Assembly: GCA_907165065.1 (NCBI GenBank)
Contig: OU015523.1
Span: forward strand, 20,487,834-20,551,833
Reading direction: 5' to 3'
From: Caprimulgus europaeus
Taxonomy: Eukaryota > Chordata > Aves > Caprimulgiformes > Caprimulgidae
DNA: 64,000 bases
Both the position numbers and the translations under genes were made by a program. How positions within the stretch are numbered: position 1 is the first letter of the stretch; every line of letters starts with the position of its first letter. The notes below the pieces were generated by a model that ran no database searches, was not told where the DNA came from, and was given only the letters and a program-made list of their open reading frames with translations. This document shows, piece after piece, positions 12,538 through 25,755 of the stretch.

Positions 12538-15502
12538 AAAATGCAGCAATAATCATCCTGCTTTTTCACACAAATCTAGTTGTATGCTGATCCCTTACAC
12601 TGGTCCCTTGTTTTGCCTTCATAATTATATTTTCCAGAGCACTGAGAAAACTCAGTGCTATAAAACATAGCTTTACCATGTTAAGTTACCACTTCATTGG
12701 TAAGGTGTAAACTAAAATAAGACAATGAATTCCAAAACACTAGTATTTTAACATGAAGAAGGGAAAGGCCTGGAAGTTTGGTTTTGTAATGACAATAATG
12801 CCCTTCTGATGCGACCTTATCAGTATGCTAGCTCTTCTTGCCCTTCCATAGTGATGTCCAACATGATACTCTGCTTTAAAGGAGCTATTAGAGGGGTAGC
12901 TGAAGAATGAAAAAGAGAAGACAATGGGTTTATGTTTCTCCATAAAGCCCATCTTTCATGTGCTATTTCTTCAATATATTCAATAGAAGTGGCTTTGTAA
13001 ATGTAAAACATTGTCTTGAAAACACTGAGCATTTTCTCTTAACAAGCAACTCTTCTGCAGTATCTGTCTGTAAGAAAACGATACCAGAATCAGTACTTTC
13101 AGACAACAGATTAAGCTCATCAAAAGTCTTCTACTACAGGGCTCCTGTTCTCTGGCTCCCAAAGAAGATTAGAATAACAGAATAAAATGCTCAGCCTTTT
13201 GGAACTGGGGTATGTATTGTAGCAATTCTAGACACTTTGTGACTATTCTAGTAAAAGCTTACTTTAATGAATAAGTATGCTGCCTATGGAGAGCAGAAGC
13301 ATCCACTCCCCAGGCTCAGGAGAGAAGAGTTCAGATTTATAATGCTGGACATACACTCACAATTTCTAATATCATCTTGCTCTATAACACCAAATCATGT
13401 GGTCATTTCAGCTCAAAGCCTTCCTCTGTGTTTTGTTTCCAGAGTATATAATATATTTCAGGCTTTCACCTGCTTCCTCATAACTTTACCTTGAGTTTTA
13501 AGTTGTCAATAACATTTTACATCTCTATATCCTGAGCCATGCAAGGATGTTGAAACACTTGAAATATCCTATAAGGTGAGATATAATTATTCATCCTTCC
13601 AATAGTCAAATTTAAGGAACTGAAAAGAAGACTTATTTAAAATTATCACAGTTTAGAGGGAGCTTATTACCCAATCCATCAAATCAGGCACATAAGAACT
13701 GAAGATCCCTGAGTGATCAGCCTAAATGCTATCCAAAATTGTATGAGAAACTACTATTGGATCTCAACACAGAAAATTGCTCTTCTCCTTGCTCTTACAT
13801 GTTCCAACTACAGAACTTCTTGTCATGACCTTCTATGGACATGTCTTGTGGCCTAACTTTACTGAGATTTTTAACTTGTCTCTGTGGAGAGTTAAACTGA
13901 TCTAGAATAAGATTGAGTAGCATGCTCATCAGGAACTAACATTTCCTGTACCACAACATCTGACTTAACACAGCAATTTGGCACTTACTTTCCAGGAGCA
14001 GCAGTTTATGTTGACAATGCATTGCTCTCTTCAGTCCATAAATCTCCAAGTAATTTACAATTGCCTGTTACTCAAGATTGTTTTTGCTGTTGGACATATA
14101 AGGAATTGGTAGTGCTGCTCCCCAGGTAAGAACACTCAAAACCTGTTTCTTATACAGACCTCAACTCTGCCTACATAGAATCTTAAAGGCATTATTCTAT
14201 AGTCTCCTATAGCCAGATCTTATGTTTTAATATTAACAAAAGTTCAGACACTAACCACTTAACTGATGGCTATCAACTTCTAACTGTATGAGGCTGATGA
14301 TGTCAATAGTGCATAGTTTCTCTAGTCAGAGCAGTGATGACCCAACAATGCACTCAAGTGGACTGTTTCTCCCAGTAGCCCCTTTGTAATTATCTTGTCT
14401 AAAGCCTCTTTGTTCAGGGAAGTGATGCAATTGAAGAACACATTAAAGGCTTTTCCTTCATTCCTTGTCTACAGGTGATGTCAGGGTTTGTTCATATGAC
14501 TATGTTTACAGATTGTTTTCAAAGCTGGGAGGTATGTTAGCTTTTTTTCCTAGTGCAGAGAGGTAAAAAATTCCATGGTGCAAACCCACATATATTGTGT
14601 GCCAGGAAGGGTCACAGAGTTTGATTCCTCGCTATCACAAGACCATATTACCATATAATCCCTCTCACAAACTTAACAAGCTTAACAACTTAACAATAAA
14701 TCACACAAACAGTAAAACAATAAAGAAATCTCATCAACAAATACAGGGTCATAAAAACAATTACAATGGAAAACTTAGACCTATTTCTGTATAGAAAGTC
14801 ATCTACCTGATTCCAACTAAACCTACTCAGAAGTTCCTTTCTGACATCAGGCAGTGGATTTCCTTTGACTTTAGTCATGTAAATATTAGGCAGCTGCTCT
14901 ATGTCAAGTTTTCTCAATGGTCAACAGTGGGAGACTGCTTCTTTTCAATTTCCTTTTAGAGGAGGTTTATAGTATTTTCCCTTTGTAAGTGGAAGAGCTA
15001 CACAACTAAACAGGTATCATGTCAACTTCTTTGAGATTATAGTGAAAGTGTCCATTTAATTAGTGTTCACACTTCACACAACCTGTAATTCTATAAAACA
15101 AAAGGCATTATATCACCTGGATCAGTGTCACTTTGGAGATCTGCCTTCCACTTTGACCTCAATAATCTCATACACAGTATGAACTGAATGCTTCCAAATC
15201 TCAAATTCTGAGATACTTTTCAATTAGAAATCCAGAAGGGATTTTTGGCATGTCAGGAAGTCTTACTAGAAACTGCTGGTCACATGGTTGCTCAGTTCTA
15301 ACGAGGGACATTATTCCACAAGTATGAGGTGCATATTTACTGTAAGTAGCCCCCTTCTGAATCAGATCAAAATTTATAATACTGTAAATAGGAACTCCAT
15401 AAAGTACTTACAATTACTTCCAGAATTATTTCCTCTTAATATTCTTGCTTATTTTTCCCTATTTCTTCAGAAGTTTTGTTTGTTTACTTCTGTTTTTTTC
15501 TA
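12538..15502. other. Intergenic, nothing recognised
   Basis: AT-rich sequence with only short chance frames between the solo LTR and the next CR1. Confidence 0.55.
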
Positions 15503-15868
15503 GGCTGTGTCCTGGAGAAAAGGGCAGACCTTATCACTCTCTACAACTACCTCAAAGGAGGGTGTAGAGAGCTGGGGATTGGTCTATTCAATCAAGTAAC
15601 AAGTGATAGAACAAGAGGAAATGGCATCAAGTTGCACCAAGGGAAGTTTAGATTGGATATGAGGAAGAATTTCTTTACCGAAAGGGTTCTCAGGTCTTGG
15701 GACAGGTTGCTCAGGGCAGTGGTGGAGTCCCCATCCCTGGAGGTATTTAAGAGTTGTCTAGACATAGTGCTGAGGGACATGGTTTAGTCGAGGACTTGTC
15801 AGTGTGAGGTTAATGATTGGACTCGATGATCTTAAAGGTCTTTTCCAATCAGGGCAATTCTGTGATTC
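15503..15868 (+). mobile_element. CR1 LINE 3' fragment
   Basis: The plus strand encodes [20 protein letters not shown], then [20 protein letters not shown], the C-terminal end of CR1 ORF2, followed by the 3' UTR (GGACTCGATGATCTTAAAGGTC) and tail CAATTCTGTGATTC. The 103-codon frame here is part of this element, not a host gene. Confidence 0.93.
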
Positions 15869-17409
15869 AGTTCTGCTTACTTACTAAATATTTTCCTCAT
15901 TCTGAAGGATTTTTTCTTCCTTTCCACCCATCAAAATTCTTCCATTACCCATGCATTTTTCACTAACTCAGCTTGCACTCTTCATCCCCAGCTAAGTATG
16001 AGACAATACTTCAGCTTGTTCTCCCCAACCTCTACTTCAGAAAGTAACAGGAGTTGCAAAGGTCACCAGACTTATCAATATGGCTAGCACTTCACAGCTT
16101 TTGGGAACCTGATCATATTAACATTCAATGATGTTATTGAGCTGTTGAATATGGTATCTAGAGATAGTTTTTGAATTCTCCAGAAAAGGATTTGTGAACA
16201 TCACATCCCTCACTCTATTTCTATTTCTGGAATATTTTTTTGGTTGATAAGATTTTTATATTCATAAATGTCTCTCAGTTCTTAAGTTTGTCTTGGTTAT
16301 TAGGATGTAAAAATTTGCATCAAGAAGAGCTTGCTTATTTCAAGTATTAGTTATTTTCATGCTTTCAAAATTTCAGTAATCCAGTCAGGGAGCAGTGACA
16401 TGACTATGTGATTTTGAAACCCATCACAATTGAATATATTTGTATTATTTGCTACTATTGTATCAATGTGTGAGAGCTGTCGTCTTGCACTGCTGATCTA
16501 TCACTGTTTTGATATCTAGCATCCTTTGCAATATTTATTTTATAGGATGACTAAATTTGGAGAACAATAAACAAGATTGCTTGTCTGTTAGTCCTCAGGT
16601 TAAATTTGTAAAATTAACAGTTAATGTGGAGATAGATATTTTTAATTTTCAAATGAAAAAGTTGAGTCAGAGAGGGTACTACCAAACAGTAGATGATTAG
16701 CATGGAGTTCTGTGTAAGGTCCATATTTAGGGTTTGCTTCTTAAAGCTGAACTGCACTTGAAAATGGTTGAATAACAAAATAATAAAATTAGTATCCTCA
16801 AATACCAGATTTTTTGCTCTTGGCTGTGTTTTATGGGGGGAAGGGAATGGGAATGTGGGAAAGGATTCTCACCTAAAATTAGCTAACTCATTATAAAGTC
16901 CTAATTGAGAGAATATTCTTGTTACTTAGAGTTGAGAGGCAGTACCGTAGACCATTTAGGCTTAAAATTGCCTTGGTAACTGCAGTGCAAACTACCTCCG
17001 TAAGACCACATACTCCCTTCGCCCTACCTGCTGCAATAGTTCTTACCATCAGCACAGCAAATTCACTATGTAATTCATTCATACGCTTTCTGTGCCTTGC
17101 ACAAAGACTCTTAAGCATTTCCTAGCATGTCTTGCCTACATAAAAGCTATTTACCATAGTAGTATTTCAGATTATCACTGAAGATTGGGAGCTAATTGGT
17201 CACACTAAAACAAATAAAATTTAGTGTTATTATTCTCATTTTGCATATGATGAAATTGAGATACAGAGTTGAGCTGCCTAAGGAAATAAAACTATTTGGC
17301 AGCACAGCTGCTGTCACGTTACTGTCACTCTAGTATATACCTGAGATAAATATAGTGGTGTAATAAGTAAAATACAGATCTCCTCAGTCCATCCTGCTGG
17401 ATATCTGTA
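15869..17409. other. Intergenic, nothing recognised
   Basis: No gene or repeat signal recognised between two CR1 fragments. Overlapping frames near 16,890-17,125 on both strands have no family resemblance. Confidence 0.55.
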
Positions 17410-18207
17410 GAATATGCATTGGATGGTTGCAGATCAACTTCAGGGGCATGCAGCCATCTAGAGGGACCCTAATGGAGTTTAACAAGGGGAAATGTAAAGT
17501 CCTGTACCTGAGGAGGAACAATCAATATATGCTAAAGGCCATCCACATGGAAAGCAGTTTGACAGAAAAGGACATCAAGGTCCTATTGGACACCAAATTG
17601 GCCATGAGCCAGTGATGTGCCCTTGCCACAGAGAAAGCAAATGGTATCCTGGGATGAATTAGACAAAGTATTGCCAGCAGGTCCAGGAAGGTGATATTTC
17701 CCCTTTACTCAGCTTTGGTGAGGCCACACTTGGAGTCCTGTGTTCAGTCTGGGCTCCCCAGTACAAAAGAGACATTGACATACTTGGAAAGAGTCCAGCA
17801 AAGGGACACTAAGCTGATTAAGGGAGTGGAGGATCTCTCATATGAGCAGAAGCTGAGAGCTGGGAATGTTCCACCTGGAAAGGAGGGATCCATCAATCTA
17901 CACAAATACCTGAAGGGAGGACGTAAAGAGTACAGAGCCAGGCTCTTCAGTGGTGCTCAGTGACAGGACAAGAGGCAGCAGGCAGAAATTGAAAGACAGC
18001 AGGTTCTGCTTCAACTTCAGGAAACCCTTTTTTTTTTTTTTTTTAAGATGGCTGAGAACTGGAGCAGGTTGCACAGGGAGGCTGCAGGGTCTCCATCCTT
18101 GGAGCCCTGGACAACCTGCTCTAGATGACCCTGCTTGAGCAGGGAGGTTGGACCAGATGACCTCCAGAGGCCCCTTCCAACCTCAGCCATTCCGTGATTC
18201 TGTGATC
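17410..18207 (+). mobile_element. CR1 LINE 3' fragment
   Basis: Reads from the region MEFNKGKCKVLYLRRNN through [20 protein letters not shown] to the 3' UTR and tail TTCCGTGATTCTGTGATC. Several frameshifts break ORF2. It contains a T16 run near 18,028-18,045. Truncated at its 5' end. Confidence 0.93.
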
Positions 18208-21200
18208 TTTTTATATTTTTCAGTAGCACTGAGTGGATTGGTGCTAGAGACACTCAAAAACCACTTAAATCCAAACTCTGATATGAATCAGAAGTCTAAC
18301 TCTATACTTTTGAGACCCACAAGCATGAGGGGGAATATAATTTATATGACCAGCAATAGTATTGAATAGAGATAGGTAATTTCATTTCACTAGCATTTTG
18401 CAGCTTGGTTTCATTCTTGTTAGGACTTCTTTCTCACTCCAAACACCAAAATTCTTGATTAAAACAAAGCCTCCTTACTCAGTCAAATCAATGTATCAGG
18501 CTGCTGCAAAGCTGTATTTTGTAGGATGAGAAATAGCTGGCAGAAATAAAAGTACCTCATCAAGCATATAAAAATGGTGTAAAATTTGGAGGAAAAGGAT
18601 CAATTTTAAATATTAAGGACAAAAGCCTATCTGCACTCAAATAATTGAAATGCTTTTTGAAAACACTAGAAAAATATTTTGTTATTCTAGAATATTCTCC
18701 CCACAAAATTTAGGAAAATCAGGTAATCAATCTGTTTGCATGAAGACAGATCTCTCATGCTGACTGTCCCTGATGCTAGGAGGCAATAGAGGTTTATGTT
18801 CCCAGCCACTCAGGTTCTCACACTTGTCTGTGTGCAGCCTCACACACTCCTTCTCCTCTCTCCCCCTGCAATTCCTTTGCAAGGAAAGCAGCAGACCTAA
18901 ATTCATCAGGGCGGTGAGACTGTCCAAGGTCACAGGGTTTATCCTCATGCAGTTCAGCAGACAGACTGTACCCAGTGACCTGGCTCAAACCAGCCTGCCA
19001 AACCTGCAGCAGATTACAATCATTCCAACTCAGGCTTTATGGATAAAAACAAGTTTTCTTTGATTTCTGGTCATGATTAGAGAATGAGGCTGCCATTCGT
19101 GGTTTATGAAGACAGCTGGATGATACTGTGGCTTTTTTATGTCTATTTAACAAGCGACCTGTGACCTAACTCAGCCTCACATATCAGTTTTGGTTTGGTG
19201 TGCTTTTCATGCTCATTCAGTTGAGTAGCATGAGAAGGAAGAAATCACAGACTAGTTCCTGGACCCTCACATTTTTTTATTGACAGTCTAGCATGATGAA
19301 ATTTTCATTCATGGGTAGCAGTACCTGCAAGTATATTTTTGTAGGTGCAATTAAAGGTCTGCATTAAAGAGAACTTATGGAGATGACTCTTTTTCAGTCC
19401 TTTTCTTTATATACTTGTGGTTTAATGAATCACACAGGGCAAAAAAAACATCTTGGGACAGCCAAAGGCCATGGGTAGCTGTGACCTGGGACTGGGTTTT
19501 AAGTATATGCATGTGGGCTTGCCTGTGGTGGAAAGAGGCACAAGAGAGAAGTTTGCCTGGAACTTAAAGCAGAAGAGCTTTGAGCAAACCTTCACATCTA
19601 GTCTCCTGTCACTATCATTGTTCCCTTTTTTGCAGACAGGGGCAAAATAGATCTGAAAGAGAAAGGAAGTGAAAAGGAGAAGAAAAACAGAGCCTCTGAC
19701 AACCTTTGTCACTTGTCTTGTAACTCTGCTGTTTCTCTCAAAAATCTATTACTGAAAATATGTGCTGGAAGTCCCATGTGGAGTATAAACAAGACTATTT
19801 GGGGAACGCAGTAGATATCTTACAGCTTCTGAAGAAAGGTACCTCTCTTAAAATCAGGAAGTAGTTTGGAAGAGAGGTGTGCACTTGCTGTCTTTCATTC
19901 AGCAACTCTCCAGCATCCTGTCTCCCTCTGAAACTCAGCCAAGTTGCCTGCTTTAGCCAAGTGTTGCAACTCTCTGCCACTCTTCTGCACTGACCTTTTC
20001 TGCAGAAGGACCTGTTTCCCACTTGGATTGTCTTATCCCAGGTGGAACAAGGGGAGGAAGTGGTATTTACACATTAGAGGGAGAAAGAGATGAAGATGGT
20101 GCTTTGAGTTCAGTTGAGGAGGGAACAGAACCATGGGGATGGTCCTGCTTAAGGATCATGGGTTGCTCCTCTGGCTCTGGAGCTCTTTTTTGCACAGCTT
20201 ATAATGTGAAAGAACTCAGGCTATGTGCCTGGATGAAATCAACCTACTGCAGCAAAAAAAGGTATGTCCAAGACTTGCTGTTCCTTTCTGCTTTTTGCTT
20301 CAGGTTTTTTGTTTGGGTTTTTTTCTTGTCTGCCATCCTCACCTGGTGTTTACCTGTTTTCTGGCCTTGGATGTGGAGAATAATTGCTGTCACCAGGCAG
20401 CTTGGAAACAGTTCTTCCTTTCATTGGGTGTTAAGAAATGGGCATTTCAAAGATGCTACGGACAAACTAAAGGACACCACAGCGCAATAGCATAGCTGAT
20501 TTGACAACTGAGAATTCAGCAGCTCCAAATTGTCAGGGAAAGCACAATGGAGATGGTAGGAATCCTTTGCCATCATTAGTAGTTTGTGGTCTTGAGGGAG
20601 CCATACCCTGACCTTTGGCCCAATTCCAATCAGAAAATTGATGTGCCACACCCATGATTATTGCATATCCTCTCTAATACATCTCTGCTGAATCATTTGT
20701 GGAGAGGGACAACTGCCTGACTGAGGAGAAGAATAAAATGGAGATTACATGGATCTTCCACCATCCGCATACAAAGTCCTAGGGGAAGAAAGTCAGCCAA
20801 TGAGAAATTGTACAACCTCTTCAGTGAGGCTGGATTTATCTAGTCATAGAAAGCTGTATGTGCTTTGGCTGCCACTCAAAGTAGACATCTTCTCCCTGTG
20901 TCCAAAACCTTCTACATCTGCTCTATCACCTTTCTTGTGCCAGCACTAATGCTGATGTGGCTGTGGTGTGAGCTGGAGTGGAGAAGTAAGCTTGTTGCAT
21001 ATTAGAAGCCTGAGAAAAGGGTTTGTTTTCAGCTGGGTGGGTTCTTGATGTGTTGTGAACTGAACAAGAATTAACCCTGGCACAAGGAAATATGGGAGAA
21101 TGCATACATGGGGCAGAGACAAGGATGGGGCTGAGCCCCCCCAGCAAACAGTTGTGCAGCTGCAACCCAAGATACAACACACCAACTGTTGATCCACCTT

Positions 21201-23599
21201 GCTCTGCTGCCATGCTTTTGGCACCCTCCTCTTCTGACAGTGATGTCCAGTGAGGTGGGGGGTGGCCAGTTTCAAAATTAGGCTGGCAAAGGGACTACTG
21301 AAGTGGTACTTGGTGAATAGTTAGCAAAGTAGTTCCTCTGAGTTTTAGCTACCTGAGAACTACCTCATCCTTACTTGCTGGAAGCTATATATAACAGCCA
21401 TCATTATTACTAATTTTCAGGATCCATAGCATAGGGACCATAGCATAAGTGTTACTTAAATGATATTTAGGAGAGGGAGGGGATGATCAAGGTGACCTTC
21501 TGCTCTACAGCTGGGTAGTCAAAGTGCAGCAAGAGAAAACAACTTTGTCAAGCTAAAAAACTTTCACAATGGTAATACAGTAGCTGCCGTGGTCTCTGTT
21601 CTTGTAAGGTATTTGGAGAAACCGAGTACTGCAGTGTGGGTGATTATTTCCTGTGGGTGGCCAAATAGATGAATCACAGGACTGGCTTGATCAGTTATTT
21701 ATTCTATTAAGTCTTAGGGTGTGCATACTGTAATTCTATTTGGCTTAATCATGATGGCTTGCACCTGAGGAATTCATGAACATGAAGGCAGTAAAACTTG
21801 GCTTGAGAACTGAAGTCCAGAGGGCCAGTAATTGTACAATAACCAGAAGGTTAGCAACTGGAAACCTTTCCTCTAAGCCCTCCTGCTCTATTACCAGTTT
21901 TTACTACCACTGAATTAATGAACTGTTCAAAGCAATTAATGAAATTAATGAAATGTGTCAGAAAACAGGAAAGGGGTGAGTTGTTAGAATATTTTCATTA
22001 TTAGTTCCTTTGTTAAAGGAAAGACTTCCTTTGTTAAATTTTAGACTATTTTAAAGTATGAAGAGAATAACAATGGGAATATTTTAATGCTTAGGGCTAG
22101 AAGCAGCCACAAGCTGAATGAGAGAATTGAACACTCATACAGTCACCATCCTTCAGAAAACTCGCTCCCGTCCCATTCTGTAAATGAGTGAGACAACTTT
22201 CTGCTGGAATCATGAGTTCAGCCTTGTTTATCCTGTCTCAAAAAGAAGAGGGGAATGGAAGAATGGGTACAAATAAGAATGGGTAAAAACTTACTTAAGG
22301 CATGAAGAAATTATGTGAGACAGAGTTGTAATTGTTTGGTTTAGAAAGTAAGTGGGAGGGTGTGTGTGTAGTGGGGGGGAAAATTTCTTAAGCCAGTGAA
22401 TGAGAAAGAGGAGGATGATCCTGTCCTTCCTATAATGGAAAAACTAAGAGATGTTGCTGACTAAAAAAAAAAAAGGTGATTTTTACAGAAAGTGTAGCTT
22501 ACTTTTGAAACAACATATAGTGAGCTAAAAAGCACAGCACAATACTGGGGTTTTTTGGTTGGTTGGTCGGTTTTTAAGGTAGATTACATTCATTCTGTGG
22601 CTAGTAGCATAAATCTACTGTATGCAGTCACAGAGGCAACAGACGCGTTTACTGACATTCTCAAGTTGAAGCTCTACCAGGAGAGGGATGGTTAAATGTA
22701 CTGCAGAGTCTCTCATCATCAATACTGCTATGTTACTCTAGTTTCACAAAATAAAAAGGGAATTAGGTACAAACATCATGGAACTCTCACTTTTAATTGT
22801 GGTGCATGGCTTTGGATAACATGTATTACTTTTCCCCATTTTCAACCTTACAATCTGCAGAGTAGAGCTTCCCTTTTGGTTAACTCATGTCTCCCAGTAG
22901 GTCACAGTTGATTAAAAACTTTGCCTATCTCTTAAGGAGTCATGTATTGTAATTCTTGGTTGCATTAAAAATAAGACTGAGTTGATCTTCCAGAGGTTTT
23001 TATTTATTTAATGATATCTATTTTGATTTTGTATTTTAAAAACTGTAAGATATTGTTACATTGTACATATATCATTAGAAAATGCATAACATTTTCAACA
23101 GTACCTGCATTCCTGATGTAGGTAAGGCCAAGTGCTATCATTGGTGTGTTCGTGTTTCATGTTACATCAACATTGTTTATTCAGATATCTAAAAAGCACC
23201 CCATTACCTAGCAGGAACTGGAATTTCATGTAGAACTGTCGGGGACATTCTTCTAGATGATTACACAGATAACACGCTGAGGAATGCAGCACTGCTAATA
23301 GAGTATTAGGAAAGTAGTCATTAAATGACTGTATTTTTAAGAGTCACTTTTTCTAACAGGTTTATCTAAAGGCTTATTATGTAACAGAAACAGCCCACAG
23401 CCATTGCACTTTCATGAGCTAAATCTTACTCTCAGTGACACTGTCCAACCTCACTGACCTCGGTTAGCCTGTCCAAGTGGGTCCAAGAACAGATGACCTT
23501 TTGACCAGTATTAACCTCCTCCTCTATTGCCTCATGAGGCTACACAAATAGTTTAAGATTTTTTTCATGTTTGAAATCCAGTTTCATTTTCTTTTAAAT
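18208..23599. other. Intergenic, locally more GC-rich; no gene recognised
   Basis: Between about 18.7 and 21.3 kb the base composition is richer in G and C and frames are longer, the longest being 155 codons at 20023-20490 (+). That frame has a hydrophobic stretch (FFVWVFFLSAILTWCLPVFW) but no recognisable domain, and no flanking exon was found. I treat it as a chance frame, but a lineage-specific or noncoding transcript cannot be ruled out. Confidence 0.45.
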
Positions 23600-23796
23600 A
23601 TAGAATAGTATAGCTCCAGTTGGAAGGGATCTACAATGATCACCTAGTCCAACTACCTGATCACTTCCCAACTGATCAAAAGTTAAAGCATGTTATTAAG
23701 GATATTATCTAAATGCCTCTTAAAAACAGACAGGCATGGGGCATCAACCACCTCTCTAGGGAGCCTATTCCAGCATTTAACCACTGTCTTGGTAAA
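23600..23796 (-). mobile_element. Outer CR1 LINE, 3' portion (split by a nested CR1)
   Basis: Begins ATAGAATAGTATAGCTCCAGTTGGAAGGGAT, the reverse complement of a CR1 tail, and stops at CTTGGTAAAG. Its expected continuation (TTTTTCCTAATATC) resumes at 24,481, showing that a younger CR1 has been inserted here. Confidence 0.85.
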
Positions 23797-24480
23797 GAAT
23801 CACAGAATCACAGAATGCTAGGGATTGAAAAGGACCTCAGAAGATCATCTAGTCCAATCCCCCTGCAGGAGCAGGAACACCTAGATGAGTTCACACAGAA
23901 AGGCGTCCAGGCGGGTCTTGAATGTCTCCAGAGAAGGAGACTCCACAACCTCCCTGGGCAGCCTGTTCCAGTGCTCTGTCACCCTCACCGTAAAGAAGTT
24001 TCTTCTGAAGTTTAAGCGAAACCTCCTGTGTTCCAGCTTGTACCCATTGCCCCTTGTCCTATCACTGGACATCACTGTGAAGAGCCTGGCTCCATCCTCC
24101 TCACACTCACCCTTCATATATTTATAAACATTAATAAGTTCACCCCTCAGCCTCCTCTTCTCCAAGCTAAAGAGGCCCAGCTCCCTCAGCCTTTCCTCAT
24201 AAGGGAGATGCTCCACTCCCTTCATAATCTTGGTGGCTCTGCACTGCAATGGTGGCTCTCTCAAGCAGTTCCCTGTCCTTCTTGAACTGTGGGGCCCAGA
24301 ACTGGGCACAATATTCCAGATGTGACCTCACCAGGGTAGAGTAGAGGGGGAGGAGAACCTCTCTTGACCTATTAACCACAGCCCTTCTAATGCACCCCAG
24401 GATGCCATTGGCCTTCCTGGCTACAAGGGCACAGTGCTGGTTTATGGTCATCCTGCTGTCCACCAGGACCCCCAGGTCCA
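23797..24480 (-). mobile_element. Inner, younger CR1 LINE (CR1-J-like)
   Basis: Starts AATCACAGAATCACAGAATGCTAGGG and runs through a well preserved CR1 3' UTR and ORF2 end. Minus-strand frames read [20 protein letters not shown] and [19 protein letters not shown] segments in overlapping frames. It ends abruptly at GACCCCCAGGTCCA, its 5' truncation point. Better preserved than the surrounding CR1, in keeping with later insertion. Confidence 0.88.
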
Positions 24481-25755
24481 TTTTTCCTAATATCAGTTCT
24501 GAACCTCCCCTGATGCAGCTTTGAACCATTCCCACACATCCTGTCACTGGAACCCAGGGAGAATTGACCAGCATCTCCCTTCCCATGTTCTCTCCTCAGG
24601 AAGCTGCAGAGAGCAATGAGGTCACTCCCCTGCCTCCTTTTCTCCAAACTAGACAAGCCCAAAGTCCTCAGATGTTCCTCACAAGACATACCTTTCAGCC
24701 CTGTCACCAGTTTTCTTGCCCTCCCCTGGATGCATTCAAGGACCTTCACATCCTTCTTAAATTGTAGTGCCCAGAACTGCACACAGCACTCGAGGTGAGG
24801 CTGTACCAGTGCTGAATACAGCAGGATCATCACCTCTTTTGACCGGCTGGTGATGCTGTGTTTGATGCACCCCAGGGCACAGTTTGCCCTCTTGGCTGCC
24901 AGGGTACACTGCTGTCTCACATTGAGCCTGCTGTCAACTCAGGATCACCTCCAGATCCCTTTCTGCAGATCCTCTCTCCAGCCACTCCTCTCCCAATTTA
25001 TACTGGTGTTGGGAATTCGTCCATCCCAGGTGCAGAATCTGGCACTGTTAAATTTCATATGTCTGATTATCATCCCATGGTCCAGTCTATCTACATCCCT
25101 CTGCAAGGCCTCTTGTCCCTCAAGAGAGTCAACAGTACCTTCCAGTTTGGCATCATCAGCAAACTTGCTAATGGTGCATTCAACTCCTGCATCCAGATGA
25201 TTGATTAAAATATTGAACAGAACTGGCCCTAGAGCTGAGCCCTGAGGAACACCACTGGTGACCAGTCACCAGCCAGATGTAACCCCATTCACCTTTTGAA
25301 CCCTGCTGCCCAGTCAGTTCTACACAGTGCACTGTGTACCTGCTCATCTCACATCTGGACAACTTGTCCAGAAAGATACTGTGAGGAACAGTATTAAATT
25401 AAATTAAATATTAAATTAAAGCCTTATTAAAATCCAGAAAAATTACATCTGCTGCCTTCCCTTCATCCACTAGGTGAGTGACATTATAGAAAGAGAACAT
25501 CAAATTAGTTAGACAAGACTTTCCCTTTGTGAACCCATGTTGTCTGTACCTGATGATTGCAGTATTCTTTAAATGCTTTTCAATAACACCCATTATTATT
25601 TTCTCCATAATTTTCTGGGTACTGAGGTTCAACTAACAACTCTGTGGTTTCCCGGGTCTTCTCTCATACCCTTCTTGTAAACTGGAATAACATTGGCCAG
25701 CTTCCAGCCAGCGATGACCTCCCCAGACTCCCAGGGCCTTTGGTAGATTATTTCA
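24481..25755 (-). mobile_element. Outer CR1 LINE, 5' portion
   Basis: Resumes the outer element at TTTTTCCTAATATCAGTTCTGAACC and continues through the ORF2 reverse-transcriptase region. Minus frames include LYSALVQPHLECCVQFWALQ and, at 25411-25632, IMGVIEKHLKNTAIIRYRQH with GFTKGKSCLTNL, a classic CR1 RT segment. The element fades out near CCTTTGGTAGATTATTTC. About 1.3 kb of internal sequence is present. Confidence 0.88.
25390..25425. repeat. TTAAA-type simple repeat in the outer CR1
   Basis: Repeats of ATTAAATTAA units interrupt the outer CR1 copy at this point. Confidence 0.8.

Noticed and set aside
12189..12569. A 126-codon minus-strand frame.
   Set aside because: It overlaps the solo LTR antisense and has no protein resemblance.
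20023..20490. A 155-codon open frame with a hydrophobic segment, the longest single-frame call outside the repeats and kinase.
   Set aside because: No recognisable domain, no matching exons nearby and no family resemblance. Length is within chance for a 64-kb window with a locally GC-richer stretch.
24387..24920. A 177-codon minus-strand frame that looks like a gene.
   Set aside because: It is CR1 reverse-transcriptase sequence crossing from the inner to the outer CR1 element, not a host protein.
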